46,723 nt of DNA from JBKEAJ01 sp047972135 (lineage in GTDB: Bacteria; Bacteroidota; Bacteroidia; Bacteroidales; Prolixibacteraceae), in the NCBI GenBank assembly GCA_047972135.1, contig JBKEAJ010000017.1:1-46723 (forward strand), in the 5' to 3' direction. The notes beneath the pieces were generated by a model. That model saw nothing but the letters and a program-made list of their open reading frames with translations. It did no database searches and was not told the origin of the DNA. The translations under genes and the position numbers were made by a program. Within the stretch, counting starts at the first letter, position 1. The number at the start of each line of letters is the position of its first letter. Below are positions 8,752 through 16,772 of this stretch, piece by piece.

Positions 8752-8949
8752 ATGCCAAAAATGAAGACGAATTCCGGAGCTAAGAAGCGATTTAAGCAAA
8801 CCGGAAGTGGGAAATTAAAAAGAAAGCATGCTTACAAGAGTCATATTCTGACAAAGAAAACGACTAAGCAAAAGCGCAGATTGACAAGATGGGCTGGAGT
8901 AGACAAAACCAGCGAGTCAAATGTAAAACTATTGCTTTGCATGAAGTAA
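8752..8949 (+). CDS. rpmI: 50S ribosomal protein L35 (bL35)
   Basis: A 65-residue, very basic ribosomal protein with the family N-terminus PKMKTNSGAKKRFKQTGSGK and the KRKHAYKSHIL segment. It sits between infC and rplT in the conserved order. The spacing to infC is 27 bases, so the two are cotranscribed. Confidence 0.95.
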   Translation: MPKMKTNSGAKKRFKQTGSGKLKRKHAYKSHILTKKTTKQKRRLTRWAGVDKTSESNVKLLLCMK

Positions 8950-8982
8950 TTCAATTTTCCGATTTAAATTATTTGTTGAACT

Positions 8983-9027
8983 GATGTATTAGCAAAAAAG
9001 ACTCTTAACAGTAGAGCGCTAAGCATC
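8983..9027 (+). promoter_or_regulatory. Candidate L20 autoregulatory stem-loop before rplT
   Basis: GATG (8983-8986) and TTAGC (8989-8993) pair with GCTAA (9018-9022) and CATC (9024-9027). An inner CTCT/AGAG stem (9002-9005 with 9013-9016) lies inside, separated by an A-rich internal loop. The structure ends 14 bases before the rplT start. L20 represses its operon through mRNA structures in E. coli and Bacillus; that this is such a site is inference. Confidence 0.4.
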
Positions 9028-9041
9028 TTAAAATTTTAATT

Positions 9042-9389
9042 ATGCCAAGGTCAGTAAACCATGTAGCTTCAAAAGCGAGACGTAAAAGGACGTTGAAGCT
9101 CACCCGAGGATACTTCGGGCGACGCAAAAATGTATGGACAGTAGCAAAGAATGCTTTAGATAAAGCTATGCTATATTCTTACAGGGACAGGAAAGTAAAG
9201 AAAAGAAAGTTCAGAGCTTTGTGGATACAGCGTATTAATGCGGGAGTTCGTCAGCACGGGATGAGTTATTCGCAGTTTATGGGCTTAGTAGCCAAGAATA
9301 ATATTGAAATCAACCGCAAGGTTTTGGCAGATTTAGCGATGAACCATCCTGAGTCTTTCAAAGCAATCGTTGACAAGGTGAAGAAATAG
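9042..9389 (+). CDS. rplT: 50S ribosomal protein L20 (bL20)
   Basis: A 115-residue rRNA-binding protein needed early in 50S assembly. The N-terminus PRSVNHVASKARRKR, then KLTRGYFGRRKNVW and LWIQRINAGVRQHGMSYSQF are diagnostic. It is the last gene of the infC-rpmI-rplT unit and is followed by a strong terminator. The 92-base gap from rpmI is longer than expected and holds a stem-loop that could mediate L20 feedback control. Confidence 0.96.
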   Translation: MPRSVNHVASKARRKRTLKLTRGYFGRRKNVWTVAKNALDKAMLYSYRDRKVKKRKFRALWIQRINAGVRQHGMSYSQFMGLVAKNNIEINRKVLADLAMNHPESFKAIVDKVKK

Positions 9390-9410
9390 CCTTTGCAATA
9401 TCAAGATTTT

Positions 9411-9450
9411 AAAAGCCGTATCGAAACAATTGATACGGCTTTTTTGTTTT
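9411..9450 (+). terminator. Intrinsic terminator after rplT
   Basis: AAGCCGTATC (to 9422) pairs with GATACGGCTT (from 9432) around a nine-base loop, followed by a T-rich tract. It closes the infC-rpmI-rplT transcript. Confidence 0.9.
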
Positions 9451-9506
9451 TTAATAAAGTAAATTGCTAAATTTACATTCGAAGTTTAATTGTAATAGTA
9501 TCAACA

Positions 9507-10079
9507 ATGAGTATTAAAGGAACAAGAACGGAGCAAAACCTATTGAAGGCGTTTGCAGGCGAGTCTCAGGCGAGAATGCGCTACAACTACTTTGCAAAAG
9601 TAGCAAAGCAGGAGGGCTTGGAGCAGATAGCCGAGATTTTCGAGGAGACCGCTATTAATGAGCATGCTCATGCTAAGCGCTTTTTTAAGTTTTTGGAGGG
9701 GGGCATGGTAGAGATTACCGCTTCATACCCTGCCGGAGTTATTGGCAGCACAATGGATAATCTTAAAGCTGCTGCCGAAGGTGAAAACGAGGAGTGGACA
9801 GACCTTTATCCTGAATTTGCAAAGATAGCAGAGGAGGAAGGCTTTAAAGAAGTTGCCGTAGCATTCAAGATGATTGCTAAAGTAGAAAAAGAACACGAGG
9901 AGCGTTATCGTGCATTGTATGAAAATCTTGAAAAAGGTCTGGTGTTTAAGCGTGGCGACAAGATTATGTGGAAATGTCGTAACTGTGGATACATTCACGA
10001 GGGGACAACTGCCCCCAAGACTTGCCCGGCATGCCTGCACCCTCAGTCTTATTTTGAGTTGAGAGCCATGAACTGGTAG
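9507..10079 (+). CDS. Rubrerythrin
   Basis: A cytoplasmic non-haem diiron peroxidase that removes hydrogen peroxide in anaerobes. The N-terminal four-helix bundle carries the iron ligands in AGESQARMRYNYF, EETAINEHAHAKRF and KVEKEHEERY. The C-terminal rubredoxin-like domain has two CxxC pairs, CRNCGYIHEG and CPACLHPQSYFEL, that bind one iron. The length of 190 residues is full. It supports an anaerobic or aerotolerant lifestyle. It is a single gene with its own downstream terminator. Confidence 0.95.
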   Translation: MSIKGTRTEQNLLKAFAGESQARMRYNYFAKVAKQEGLEQIAEIFEETAINEHAHAKRFFKFLEGGMVEITASYPAGVIGSTMDNLKAAAEGENEEWTDLYPEFAKIAEEEGFKEVAVAFKMIAKVEKEHEERYRALYENLEKGLVFKRGDKIMWKCRNCGYIHEGTTAPKTCPACLHPQSYFELRAMNW

Positions 10080-10102
10080 GGATTTTGGTATAACAGCAAT
10101 GA

Positions 10103-10864
10103 TTAAAGGGCAGGTTGTTTTATCTGCTCTTTTTTCTTGCCTATATGGAATGGCAGGATATACATTAGATTATATCCAATGGCTACATTAAAAGACTTGC
10201 TTATTCCGAAGCCTGCGGTTCTAAAAGCATTTGGATATATGTCGGGACTAGAAATCATCATCATTGTTCTAACTTCCCAGCCCATAAAGAAATTCTTGAA
10301 TATCTCGGCTTTCAGTCCCAGTCCCAGTTCTGCCCATTGAGCATTGAAGTTCTGACTGGGATAGTCAGTGTTAATCACTTCTCCCCAGTAGTTTGAGTGT
10401 GTGATACTATTAACTTGCTGAGAGTTTGTTGAGAGCGCATATCTGGCAATTATATCAACGCTGTGTCTCTTGGCATCTTGTTTTTTATCTTTTAGAATAT
10501 TGAGGTTAGCACCTATTTTGAGATACTGTCCGTTTCCGTCTAAATCTATGTAAGAGCTGTTAATACCGAATTTTTCATACCCCAATTCAATGGCAGCAAA
10601 CCAATTTGGGGCAAACTCGTAGTCAGCCATTATTTCAAGACCGGTGTCCTCGCCAAAGGTGTACATTCCCAGAAACGGTTTTAGCAAGTTTGTTCCTATT
10701 CTGGGAGCAAAGAAACGCCTATATTTAGGTTCTTTTTCCTCCTTAGCTTTTATTTCTACTCGTTCTTTTTCAGATATTTCAGTGCTTTTATTTTGAGCCG
10801 ACGAGCAGATGTAAATGCTACAAAGTAGTAGTGTCAATAGAGTAGTATAAGCGAATGTTTTCAT
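10103..10864 (-). CDS. DUF6048-like exported protein
   Basis: A 253-residue exported protein with a signal peptide (KTFAYTTLLTLLLCSIYICSSAQ). The mature part is a predicted outer-membrane barrel, with strands such as WFAAIELGYEKFG, YLKIGANLNIL and WAELGLGLKAEIF. It resembles the Bacteroidota DUF6048 family, which usually follows a DUF6452 lipoprotein, as here. The ATG at 10864 is chosen because it opens the signal peptide; the frame extends upstream to 10909. It overlaps the preceding gene by 47 bases, so the two are coupled. Function is not known. Confidence 0.7.
   Translation of the reverse strand: MKTFAYTTLLTLLLCSIYICSSAQNKSTEISEKERVEIKAKEEKEPKYRRFFAPRIGTNLLKPFLGMYTFGEDTGLEIMADYEFAPNWFAAIELGYEKFGINSSYIDLDGNGQYLKIGANLNILKDKKQDAKRHSVDIIARYALSTNSQQVNSITHSNYWGEVINTDYPSQNFNAQWAELGLGLKAEIFKNFFMGWEVRTMMMISSPDIYPNAFRTAGFGISKSFNVAIGYNLMYILPFHIGKKKEQIKQPAL
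10105..10136 (+). terminator. Terminator of the rubrerythrin gene, overlapping the facing gene's end
   Basis: AAAGGGCAG (10105-10113) pairs with CTGCTCTTT (10124-10132), including one G-U pair, followed by T residues. It lies in the last codons of the convergent DUF6048 gene. Confidence 0.7.
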
Positions 10865-11294
10865 ATTGTTTTTGGTCAACAATGTTGTAAATAAAATATG
10901 CCGAATCAACAGCGTTCGTTGTAAATTTAAATGAGTCTATCGTGTAAACATAATAGACCCCTTCGGAGTAATCGTTAAAGTTTTCTGTTTTGGTGGTGTA
11001 TACTTCGAGTAAGTCGGTTTCCGCATCAGTGCTGTCCCTATTAAAGTTGATTTGATACTTGAAAATATCGTCGCTGAGAGGCATTGGCAATAGGAATGTT
11101 TCAGAGCTGACGCTGTCGTATATCATTGAGTCTATACCGTGCCCTTTTATTGAGATATTATCAGCACTCATTTCAGTTTGTCCTTTGAGTGTTAGATATA
11201 GCATTCCTTGAGATGGCGGTAAGTCCTCCTCCTTGCAGGCTGTAATGCAGAGAGTTGTTATAAGTATTAATAATAAATATGTTGATAATTTCAT
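10818..11294 (-). CDS. DUF6452-like lipoprotein
   Basis: A 158-residue lipoprotein with the lipobox ITAC near residue 20 after a hydrophobic signal, followed by acidic KEEDLPPS. Beta-rich domain with Asp/Ser/Thr-rich strands. Its pairing and overlap with the DUF6048 gene matches a conserved Bacteroidota gene pair, so the two proteins may act together at the outer membrane. The role is unknown. Confidence 0.7.
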   Translation of the reverse strand: MKLSTYLLLILITTLCITACKEEDLPPSQGMLYLTLKGQTEMSADNISIKGHGIDSMIYDSVSSETFLLPMPLSDDIFKYQINFNRDSTDAETDLLEVYTTKTENFNDYSEGVYYVYTIDSFKFTTNAVDSAYFIYNIVDQKQYENIRLYYSIDTTTL

Positions 11295-11345
11295 TTTGAG
11301 TGGATAATGATTTGTTTTTCGGCTTGCAAGTTACATAAAAACAGT

Positions 11346-11708
11346 CTAAGATTTACTTATTGATTTTAATATTTCAACAATAGAGTTGTTTATTCGTTTG
11401 AAGTCTTCCCTCTCTTTTGAGGAGTATAGCAGAGCTATATACCACGAAGAGCATGAGGATTGCGTCAAAATATCTTTGTTCAGTCTGTATGCTTCTTTCA
11501 TTCTTCTTTTCAGCAGGTTTCTGTCAACTGCTTTTTTAAAGTATCTTTTTGATACAGAGCTTAGTATCTTGTTTGGTTCTTTGTTTTCATTTCTTAGAAC
11601 AAATGCTTTGATGGGGTATTGGTATATAGAAACACCTTCATGAAAAATTCTGTCGATAAGAGTTTTTCCATGAAGGCGTTCGTCTATGTTGAGCCCATAT
11701 TTTTTCAT
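11346..11708 (-). CDS. rnpA: Ribonuclease P protein component
   Basis: The small basic protein that binds RNase P RNA and helps process the 5' ends of tRNAs. The 120 residues include the conserved RNR region, VSKRYFKKAVDRNLLKRRMKEAYR in outline, near residues 48-71, and a family N-terminus with ERLHGKTLIDRIF. It lies 24 bases after hemD on the same strand. In this lineage rnpA is grouped with hemD instead of with rpmH/dnaA, and that is the arrangement here. No yidD follows. Confidence 0.9.
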   Translation of the reverse strand: MKKYGLNIDERLHGKTLIDRIFHEGVSIYQYPIKAFVLRNENKEPNKILSSVSKRYFKKAVDRNLLKRRMKEAYRLNKDILTQSSCSSWYIALLYSSKEREDFKRINNSIVEILKSISKS

Positions 11709-11732
11709 TGCGGTAGAGGCTCTGTGTTAATG

Positions 11733-12512
11733 TCAGCTTTTGCTGGTAACTTTCTTGTTATGTTTATCAATAAACTGTTCCAGAGCCATTGTCATTGAAG
11801 GAGCCTCCTTAGTGGGAGCGTTTATGTTGAGTTTTAGCTTGGCATCTTTCACAGCTTTGGCAGTAGCATTTCCGAAAGCTGCTATACTTATTCCTTTTTG
11901 GTCGAAGTTTGGGAAGTTACTCACGAAGGACTTCACACCTGCGGGACTAAAAAATGCCACGATATCGTAGTCGATATCTTTTAAGCTGCTAAGGTCGCTG
12001 CTAACGGTGCGGTATAGAATAGCCTTAGTAAACTTTACTTTGTTTTTTGTAAGCATTGTCGGAATGTCCTCCTTGTGTATTTCAGAAAGAGGGAGCAGAA
12101 TATTTTCTTTTGCTTTTTCCTTGTCTTGTTGTTTTTTGATAATGGTCATTAGTCCATCCATATTTCCAGTACTACTAAAGAATATTTTTCTTTTTCTGTA
12201 TATTACATACTTCTGCATATAGTTGGCAGCAGTTTCGGATATACAGTAATACTTCATGGCATCGGGGACCTCAATACGAAGTTTCCTACACATGGCAAAA
12301 TAGTGGTCAATGGCAGTTTTGCTGGTAAACAGTACTGCCTGATGTTCCAGTATTTGGATTCTCGTTTGCCTGAACTCCTTTGTGGATACTCCCTCTACCT
12401 GTATAAAGGGTACGAAGTCTATTTTGACATCTATTCTCTCAGCCAAGTCATAATAAGGAGATTTCTCCGAAGACGGTTCTGGTTGAGATACTAGTATTCT
12501 TCTGATTTTCAA
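11733..12512 (-). CDS. hemD: Uroporphyrinogen-III synthase
   Basis: Closes hydroxymethylbilane into uroporphyrinogen III for haem and corrinoid synthesis. The sequence is divergent, as in all HemD proteins. The two-lobed fold is suggested by IRRILVSQP at the N-terminus, AVLFTSKTAIDHY near residue 60, and YDIVAFFSPAGVKSF with ISIAAFGNATAKAV in the second lobe. At 259 residues it has family length. It lies between the DUF4271 membrane protein and rnpA, a Bacteroidota-typical neighbourhood that strengthens the call. Confidence 0.85.
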   Translation of the reverse strand: MKIRRILVSQPEPSSEKSPYYDLAERIDVKIDFVPFIQVEGVSTKEFRQTRIQILEHQAVLFTSKTAIDHYFAMCRKLRIEVPDAMKYYCISETAANYMQKYVIYRKRKIFFSSTGNMDGLMTIIKKQQDKEKAKENILLPLSEIHKEDIPTMLTKNKVKFTKAILYRTVSSDLSSLKDIDYDIVAFFSPAGVKSFVSNFPNFDQKGISIAAFGNATAKAVKDAKLKLNINAPTKEAPSMTMALEQFIDKHNKKVTSKS

Positions 12513-12541
12513 GACGCTATTGAATTAATTAAACAGTAATT

Positions 12542-13201
12542 CTAAAATAACAGCCATTTAGCCAAAATGGCTACAGGCATAATTTCAACGGCGCAAAGAT
12601 ACAAAATAAAATAGAAAATCGGATACTTATTGAGCACGAAAATTAGTAATCCTCTGTATATTAGTATTATAAATAATACGCTAAGACTAAACATCAGTAT
12701 AAAGAAGCTAACAAGCTTTATTATTGGTGGTGCATAGAAAAAAACGATAAGTAGAGGAATTGAAATAATTGTATATATCTGACCTGCAGCGAAGTTAAGC
12801 TCCAGGAATTGGTTTGTTATACTGACGTTGTCTGTTATAGCACCGAGAAACTTATAGACGAAATGTCTAATCAGCAGTAATAACACAATAGCAATCAGCA
12901 GAATAATCAGATTTTCCTTTATCAGGGCAAATGCTGAGGGCAGGTAGAGTCTGGAGCTTTGATAAACAATCAGGAATGCCACACAGGGCAGGAGTATGTT
13001 CAGTATGAATTTCCGATGGTTTGAGGTGTATAAATCGCTGTCTATGGAAAATGCACTGGCGTGTCTGTAAACCAGCTGTCTAAATAGATTATGTAAAGTG
13101 TCATTTCCTCTTACGTATGTAGACACGAACAGTCCTACAATCACAATAAGCATTATTGTGATAAAGGAGCTGGGGTAGTATTGAGGAAGGTCAATATTCA
13201 T
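12542..13201 (-). CDS. DUF4271 integral membrane protein
   Basis: A 219-residue inner-membrane protein with about six hydrophobic helices. The first (SFITIMLIVIVGLFVSTYV) comes soon after the N-terminus and the last ends at the C-terminus (YLCAVEIMPVAILAKWLLF). It matches the Bacteroidota DUF4271 family, normally encoded just before hemD as here, 29 bases apart. The biochemical role is unknown. Confidence 0.8.
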   Translation of the reverse strand: MNIDLPQYYPSSFITIMLIVIVGLFVSTYVRGNDTLHNLFRQLVYRHASAFSIDSDLYTSNHRKFILNILLPCVAFLIVYQSSRLYLPSAFALIKENLIILLIAIVLLLLIRHFVYKFLGAITDNVSITNQFLELNFAAGQIYTIISIPLLIVFFYAPPIIKLVSFFILMFSLSVLFIILIYRGLLIFVLNKYPIFYFILYLCAVEIMPVAILAKWLLF

Positions 13202-13355
13202 AAATCAGGTGTTTTTTCCCGTGCCAAAGATAAGTTTTTTTTGTTTCTTAGTTGTGTTTGACATATAATTTATATTCAAGTATAATGCTGTTAGGCTGTT
13301 ATGTGTTTTAATGAATGGGGTATAGGGTAGATTGTAAGTTGTATTGGAGTTTTAA

Positions 13356-13386
13356 TTTGAGAGCGTAATAAAAATGTTTATATTTG
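13356..13386 (+). promoter_or_regulatory. Promoter of asnA
   Basis: TTTG at 13356-13359 and TATATTTG at 13379-13386 are exactly 19 bases apart, a textbook Bacteroidota sigma-A promoter. The leader to the asnA ATG is about 45 bases. Confidence 0.8.
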
Positions 13387-13435
13387 CGTCGAAATAATAG
13401 ATAATGACGTTTTTTAGAATTAAGATATAAGTAAT

Positions 13436-14470
13436 ATGCAACTAATCAAGCCCGAAGGATACCAATCATTGTTGAGCGCTGGCGAGACAGAGATAGCCAT
13501 CAAGCGAGTAAAAGATTTTTTTGAGGAGGGTTTATCCTCGGAGTTGAAACTGAGGAGGGTTACAGCCCCCTTATTTGTTCGTAAGGGCAGGGGTATAAAT
13601 GATGATTTGAATGGAGTAGAACGAGCAGTTTCTTTCAATGTTCCTGATGCTGATGCTTGTGATGTTGAGATAGTGCATTCTTTGGCAAAATGGAAAAGGA
13701 TGACACTTGGAGAGCTGGGAGTAGAGCCGGGTTATGGTTTGTATACCGACATGAATGCCATTCGTAATTCGGAGGAGTTGACCAATATTCATTCTGTTTA
13801 TGTAGACCAATGGGATTGGGAGCGTGTTATATTAGAGAGCGATAGGAATTTAGATTTTTTAAAGTGGCTAGTTAGAAGAATATACAACACTTTTCTGCGT
13901 ACCGAGTATTTAGTATATGAGACATGGCAGCATATTACACCGATTTTGCCATCGGAGATAAAGTTTATCCAGTCTGAGGACTTATTGCAGATGTATCCCG
14001 ATATGAGTTCCAAAGAGCGTGAGGATGCAATTGCAAAGGAGTATGGAGCGGTATTTATCATAGGAATTGGCGGCGAATTGAGTAATGGACAGATTCATGA
14101 CGGGCGTTCGCCGGATTACGATGATTGGAGTATTGATACGGAGAATGGATTTAAGGGGCTCAATGGCGATATCATAGTTTGGAATCCTGTTTTAGAGAGT
14201 AGTTTAGAGTTGTCGTCCATGGGCATTAGGGTAGACAAAGCAGCACTTCTGCGGCAATTGGATATTCGCAATGCAAAAGAACGTTTAGACTTGTATTGGC
14301 ACAAGAAGCTGATGAACGATGAGTTTCCCTTAACGGTAGGAGGAGGTATCGGTCAGTCTAGGCTGTGTATGTTCTTTCTTCGCAAGGCTCATATTGGGGA
14401 GGTTCAGTCGAGCGTTTGGTCAACAAGGATGATAGAAGAATGCCGGTCTGCCAATATTTATCTTTTCTGA
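13436..14470 (+). CDS. asnA: Aspartate--ammonia ligase (asparagine synthetase A)
   Basis: Makes asparagine from aspartate, ammonia and ATP; related to class II aminoacyl-tRNA synthetases. At 344 residues it is slightly longer than the E. coli enzyme. Diagnostic segments are APLFVRKGRGINDDLNGVER, VHSLAKWKR, GLYTDMNAIR, VDQWDWE and the C-terminal LTVGGGIGQSRLCMF. Its last 13 bases overlap the end of the convergent thioesterase gene. It is transcribed from its own strong promoter. Confidence 0.95.
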   Translation: MQLIKPEGYQSLLSAGETEIAIKRVKDFFEEGLSSELKLRRVTAPLFVRKGRGINDDLNGVERAVSFNVPDADACDVEIVHSLAKWKRMTLGELGVEPGYGLYTDMNAIRNSEELTNIHSVYVDQWDWERVILESDRNLDFLKWLVRRIYNTFLRTEYLVYETWQHITPILPSEIKFIQSEDLLQMYPDMSSKEREDAIAKEYGAVFIIGIGGELSNGQIHDGRSPDYDDWSIDTENGFKGLNGDIIVWNPVLESSLELSSMGIRVDKAALLRQLDIRNAKERLDLYWHKKLMNDEFPLTVGGGIGQSRLCMFFLRKAHIGEVQSSVWSTRMIEECRSANIYLF

Positions 14471-15207
14471 TTAAAATTCAGTTCACAAATACAAGATATA
14501 GTTTCAGGGTCTGAGTATACCTGTACTTTATATATATTACTGTTTATTTTGTCAATTGCAACCCCGATATTTGAGTTCGGGGTTGTTTCTTTTATGTAGT
14601 TTACCGATATTTCGTGAAGTGTGTGTTGTGACAAGAAGCTTATTCCGAAGGCTGCAATGGCATGTCTTAGGTATGCAATGCTGTTTACGTGGGCATTCAC
14701 ATCGACATCAAAGAATGAAACGGGTTCAAAATTTTCTGCTTTTATGGTCATTAGGGATTGTAATTTTGGAGCTTCTTTTTCATCATGTAGTTTTCCGGAG
14801 TACTGATTTTCTTCCAGTATTGAGCTGGGTTTTATAATTTTTTTTGTGTCGGCAGTAATAGTAAGCCACGATGATGATATATTGGCAATTGTGTCGCCAT
14901 TTTCAAATTCGACTTTAAAGTCTCGGTATGCAAACATTCCATTATCAAATTTTGGAACGGTTGATATTCTTATTTTATCCTCCCACTTGGGGTAACCGTA
15001 GATATGGACATTCATTCTCGACAATACCCAAAAGCAATTTAGCTTTTTGAGATTGTCGAAGCCCACACCCAGCATATTGGCGTGTTTGTGAGCCATTTCC
15101 AAGCATAAGTCAAGGATTGATGTAATGTGAGCATTCTTATTAATGTCCACCTGTTCTTGCCTGATAGTAAACAATTCAGAGAGTTTGTGTATATTTGTGT
15201 CGTTCAT
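14458..15207 (-). CDS. Acyl-ACP thioesterase
   Basis: Releases free fatty acids from acyl carrier protein; a double hot-dog fold related to plant FatA/FatB. The 249 residues show the first hot-dog helix (CLEMAHKHANMLGVGF), the strand pair FWVLSRMNVHIYGYPKWED, and the catalytic D-x-N-x-H motif as FDVDVNAHVNSIAYLRH near residue 168. The gene converges on asnA and diverges from map. Its partner substrates are not evident from neighbours. Confidence 0.85.
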   Translation of the reverse strand: MNDTNIHKLSELFTIRQEQVDINKNAHITSILDLCLEMAHKHANMLGVGFDNLKKLNCFWVLSRMNVHIYGYPKWEDKIRISTVPKFDNGMFAYRDFKVEFENGDTIANISSSWLTITADTKKIIKPSSILEENQYSGKLHDEKEAPKLQSLMTIKAENFEPVSFFDVDVNAHVNSIAYLRHAIAAFGISFLSQHTLHEISVNYIKETTPNSNIGVAIDKINSNIYKVQVYSDPETISCICELNFNQKR

Positions 15208-15224
15208 TTTATTGAGATTACGAA

Positions 15225-15232
15225 CAAAGATA
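15225..15232 (-). promoter_or_regulatory. -7 element for the acyl-ACP thioesterase gene
   Basis: On the minus strand this reads TATCTTTG, a perfect -7 match 18 bases before the start codon. No -33 match is visible. Confidence 0.45.
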
Positions 15233-15251
15233 GTTATTAGTTAGTTTATAA

Positions 15252-16013
15252 ATGGGAAAAATAATAATAAAAACAGCCGAGCAGATTGAAGGCATACGAG
15301 AAAGTAGCAAGCTTGCCTCGCGGTGTTTGGACTACATCTCGGAAGAGCTCTACGAGGGAGTAAGTACTCTTGAGTTGGATAAAAAAATCGAAACTTTTTT
15401 ACGTGATTATAACGCTGTCCCAGCAACTTTAGGCTATAATGGTTTTCCTGCGTCTTCGTGCATATCTCCCAACAATGTGGTATGCCATGGTATACCTTCG
15501 GCAGATGTAGTTTTAAGAGATGGAGACATTTTCAATATTGATGTTACGGCTATTCTTGACGGCTATTTTGGTGATACCAGCAGGATGTTTAGTATTGGTG
15601 AAATAAGCCAGGGTGCAAAGAATTTGATAGATGCTACTGAGCATGCTATGTATTTAGGTATCGAGCAGGTTAAGCCGGGTGGATATTTTGGAGACATAGG
15701 TTTTTTCATAGCTCGTTATATTCGGTCGCAGAAATATAGCGTTGTCTACGATTATTGTGGTCATGGAGTAGGGATAGAGTTTCATGAAGAGCCTTTTGTT
15801 GAGCATTCGTCGAAGAAGCCTCGCACTGGTGCAAAGTTTCAGCCGGGAATGATATTTACCATCGAGCCAATGATAAATGAAGGTGTTGCGCGCACGGTAC
15901 TTGACAAGAGTGACGGATGGACAGCGCGGACCTACGATGGCAAGTTGTCAGCTCAGTTTGAGCATACGGTTTTGGTTACCGAGACAGGGGTGGAAATACT
16001 GACAGTGTCTTGA
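15252..16013 (+). CDS. map: Type I methionine aminopeptidase
   Basis: Removes the initiator methionine from new proteins using a two-metal site. All five metal ligands can be placed: Asp in FNIDVTAILDG, Asp in GYFGDTSRMF, His in CGHGVGIEFHEEP, Glu in FTIEPMINEG and Glu in AQFEHTVLVTETG. The length of 253 residues and the start IIIKTAEQIEGIRESSKLA fit the type I family without an N-terminal extension. The gene stands alone, away from the ribosomal operon where many bacteria carry it. Confidence 0.95.
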   Translation: MGKIIIKTAEQIEGIRESSKLASRCLDYISEELYEGVSTLELDKKIETFLRDYNAVPATLGYNGFPASSCISPNNVVCHGIPSADVVLRDGDIFNIDVTAILDGYFGDTSRMFSIGEISQGAKNLIDATEHAMYLGIEQVKPGGYFGDIGFFIARYIRSQKYSVVYDYCGHGVGIEFHEEPFVEHSSKKPRTGAKFQPGMIFTIEPMINEGVARTVLDKSDGWTARTYDGKLSAQFEHTVLVTETGVEILTVS

Positions 16014-16140
16014 AAATCAAAAAGTCTTCTGATGTTTATTGAGGCTCTATCACGTTTCGTGTGGGTAGATTGCAGCGGTGGTCAGTTGAGCCATCATCTA
16101 ATTAACACATCAGCAAATCAGCTCATTATCATCACCCACT

Positions 16141-16758
16141 TTATTCGGCATCAATTTTTGCTTCCACGCCATATATTTTATTAAACAGACTCAGGGTTTT
16201 GTTGGTGTCAGATAGTTTTACTGACACTGTAATATTGCAATTGGAAGAATACTGTGTATTTGTTATTTTGATATTTTGGTCTTTAACGATGCGCATAACA
16301 TCATTTAGCAGTGGATATTCAAATTCAATTGTCAGCAGATTATGCACCTCTTTAGTAATAATATTGGCAGCTGTCAAAGCCTCTTTCGCCGATGTTTTAT
16401 AAGCGTTGATAAGACCGCTGACTCCGAGCAGGGTTCCTCCAAAATAGCGAACAACAATGATGAGGATGTTTGTGAGCTCGAAGCTCTGTATTTGTCCCAG
16501 AATAGGTTTTCCGGCAGTCCCAGAGGGCTCTCCGTCGTCGTTGGCTCTAAAGTTTTTCATGTCGGCACCCAATCTCCATGCATAACAACAATGCCGAGCT
16601 TTGTGGTGCTCGGCTTTGATTATTGAGTTTTTGTCATTGATTTCGTTTAGGGTTTCCAAAGGAAAGGCATAAGCTATAAACTTACTTCCTTTATCTTTGA
16701 AGACTGCCTGACTAGATTTTTCGATTGTATAAAAAGTATCGTTAAGTTCCTTATTCAT
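16141..16758 (-). CDS. YigZ/IMPACT family protein (UPF0029)
   Basis: A 205-residue member of the YigZ/IMPACT family, with GSKFIAYAF, the core HHKARHCCYAWRLG, NDDGEPSGTAGKPIL near residue 75, and RYFGGTLLGVSGL near 105. The C-terminal part forms the usual ferredoxin-like second domain. Function in bacteria is not established; the eukaryotic relative modulates translation control. It lies 14 bases downstream of dnaA on the same strand. Confidence 0.88.
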   Translation of the reverse strand: MNKELNDTFYTIEKSSQAVFKDKGSKFIAYAFPLETLNEINDKNSIIKAEHHKARHCCYAWRLGADMKNFRANDDGEPSGTAGKPILGQIQSFELTNILIIVVRYFGGTLLGVSGLINAYKTSAKEALTAANIITKEVHNLLTIEFEYPLLNDVMRIVKDQNIKITNTQYSSNCNITVSVKLSDTNKTLSLFNKIYGVEAKIDAE

Positions 16759-16772
16759 TCGTTTTTAGGGTT

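Noticed and set aside
16014..16140. Origin of replication next to yigZ
   Set aside because: No DnaA boxes or AT-rich unwinding tract are present in this short gap.
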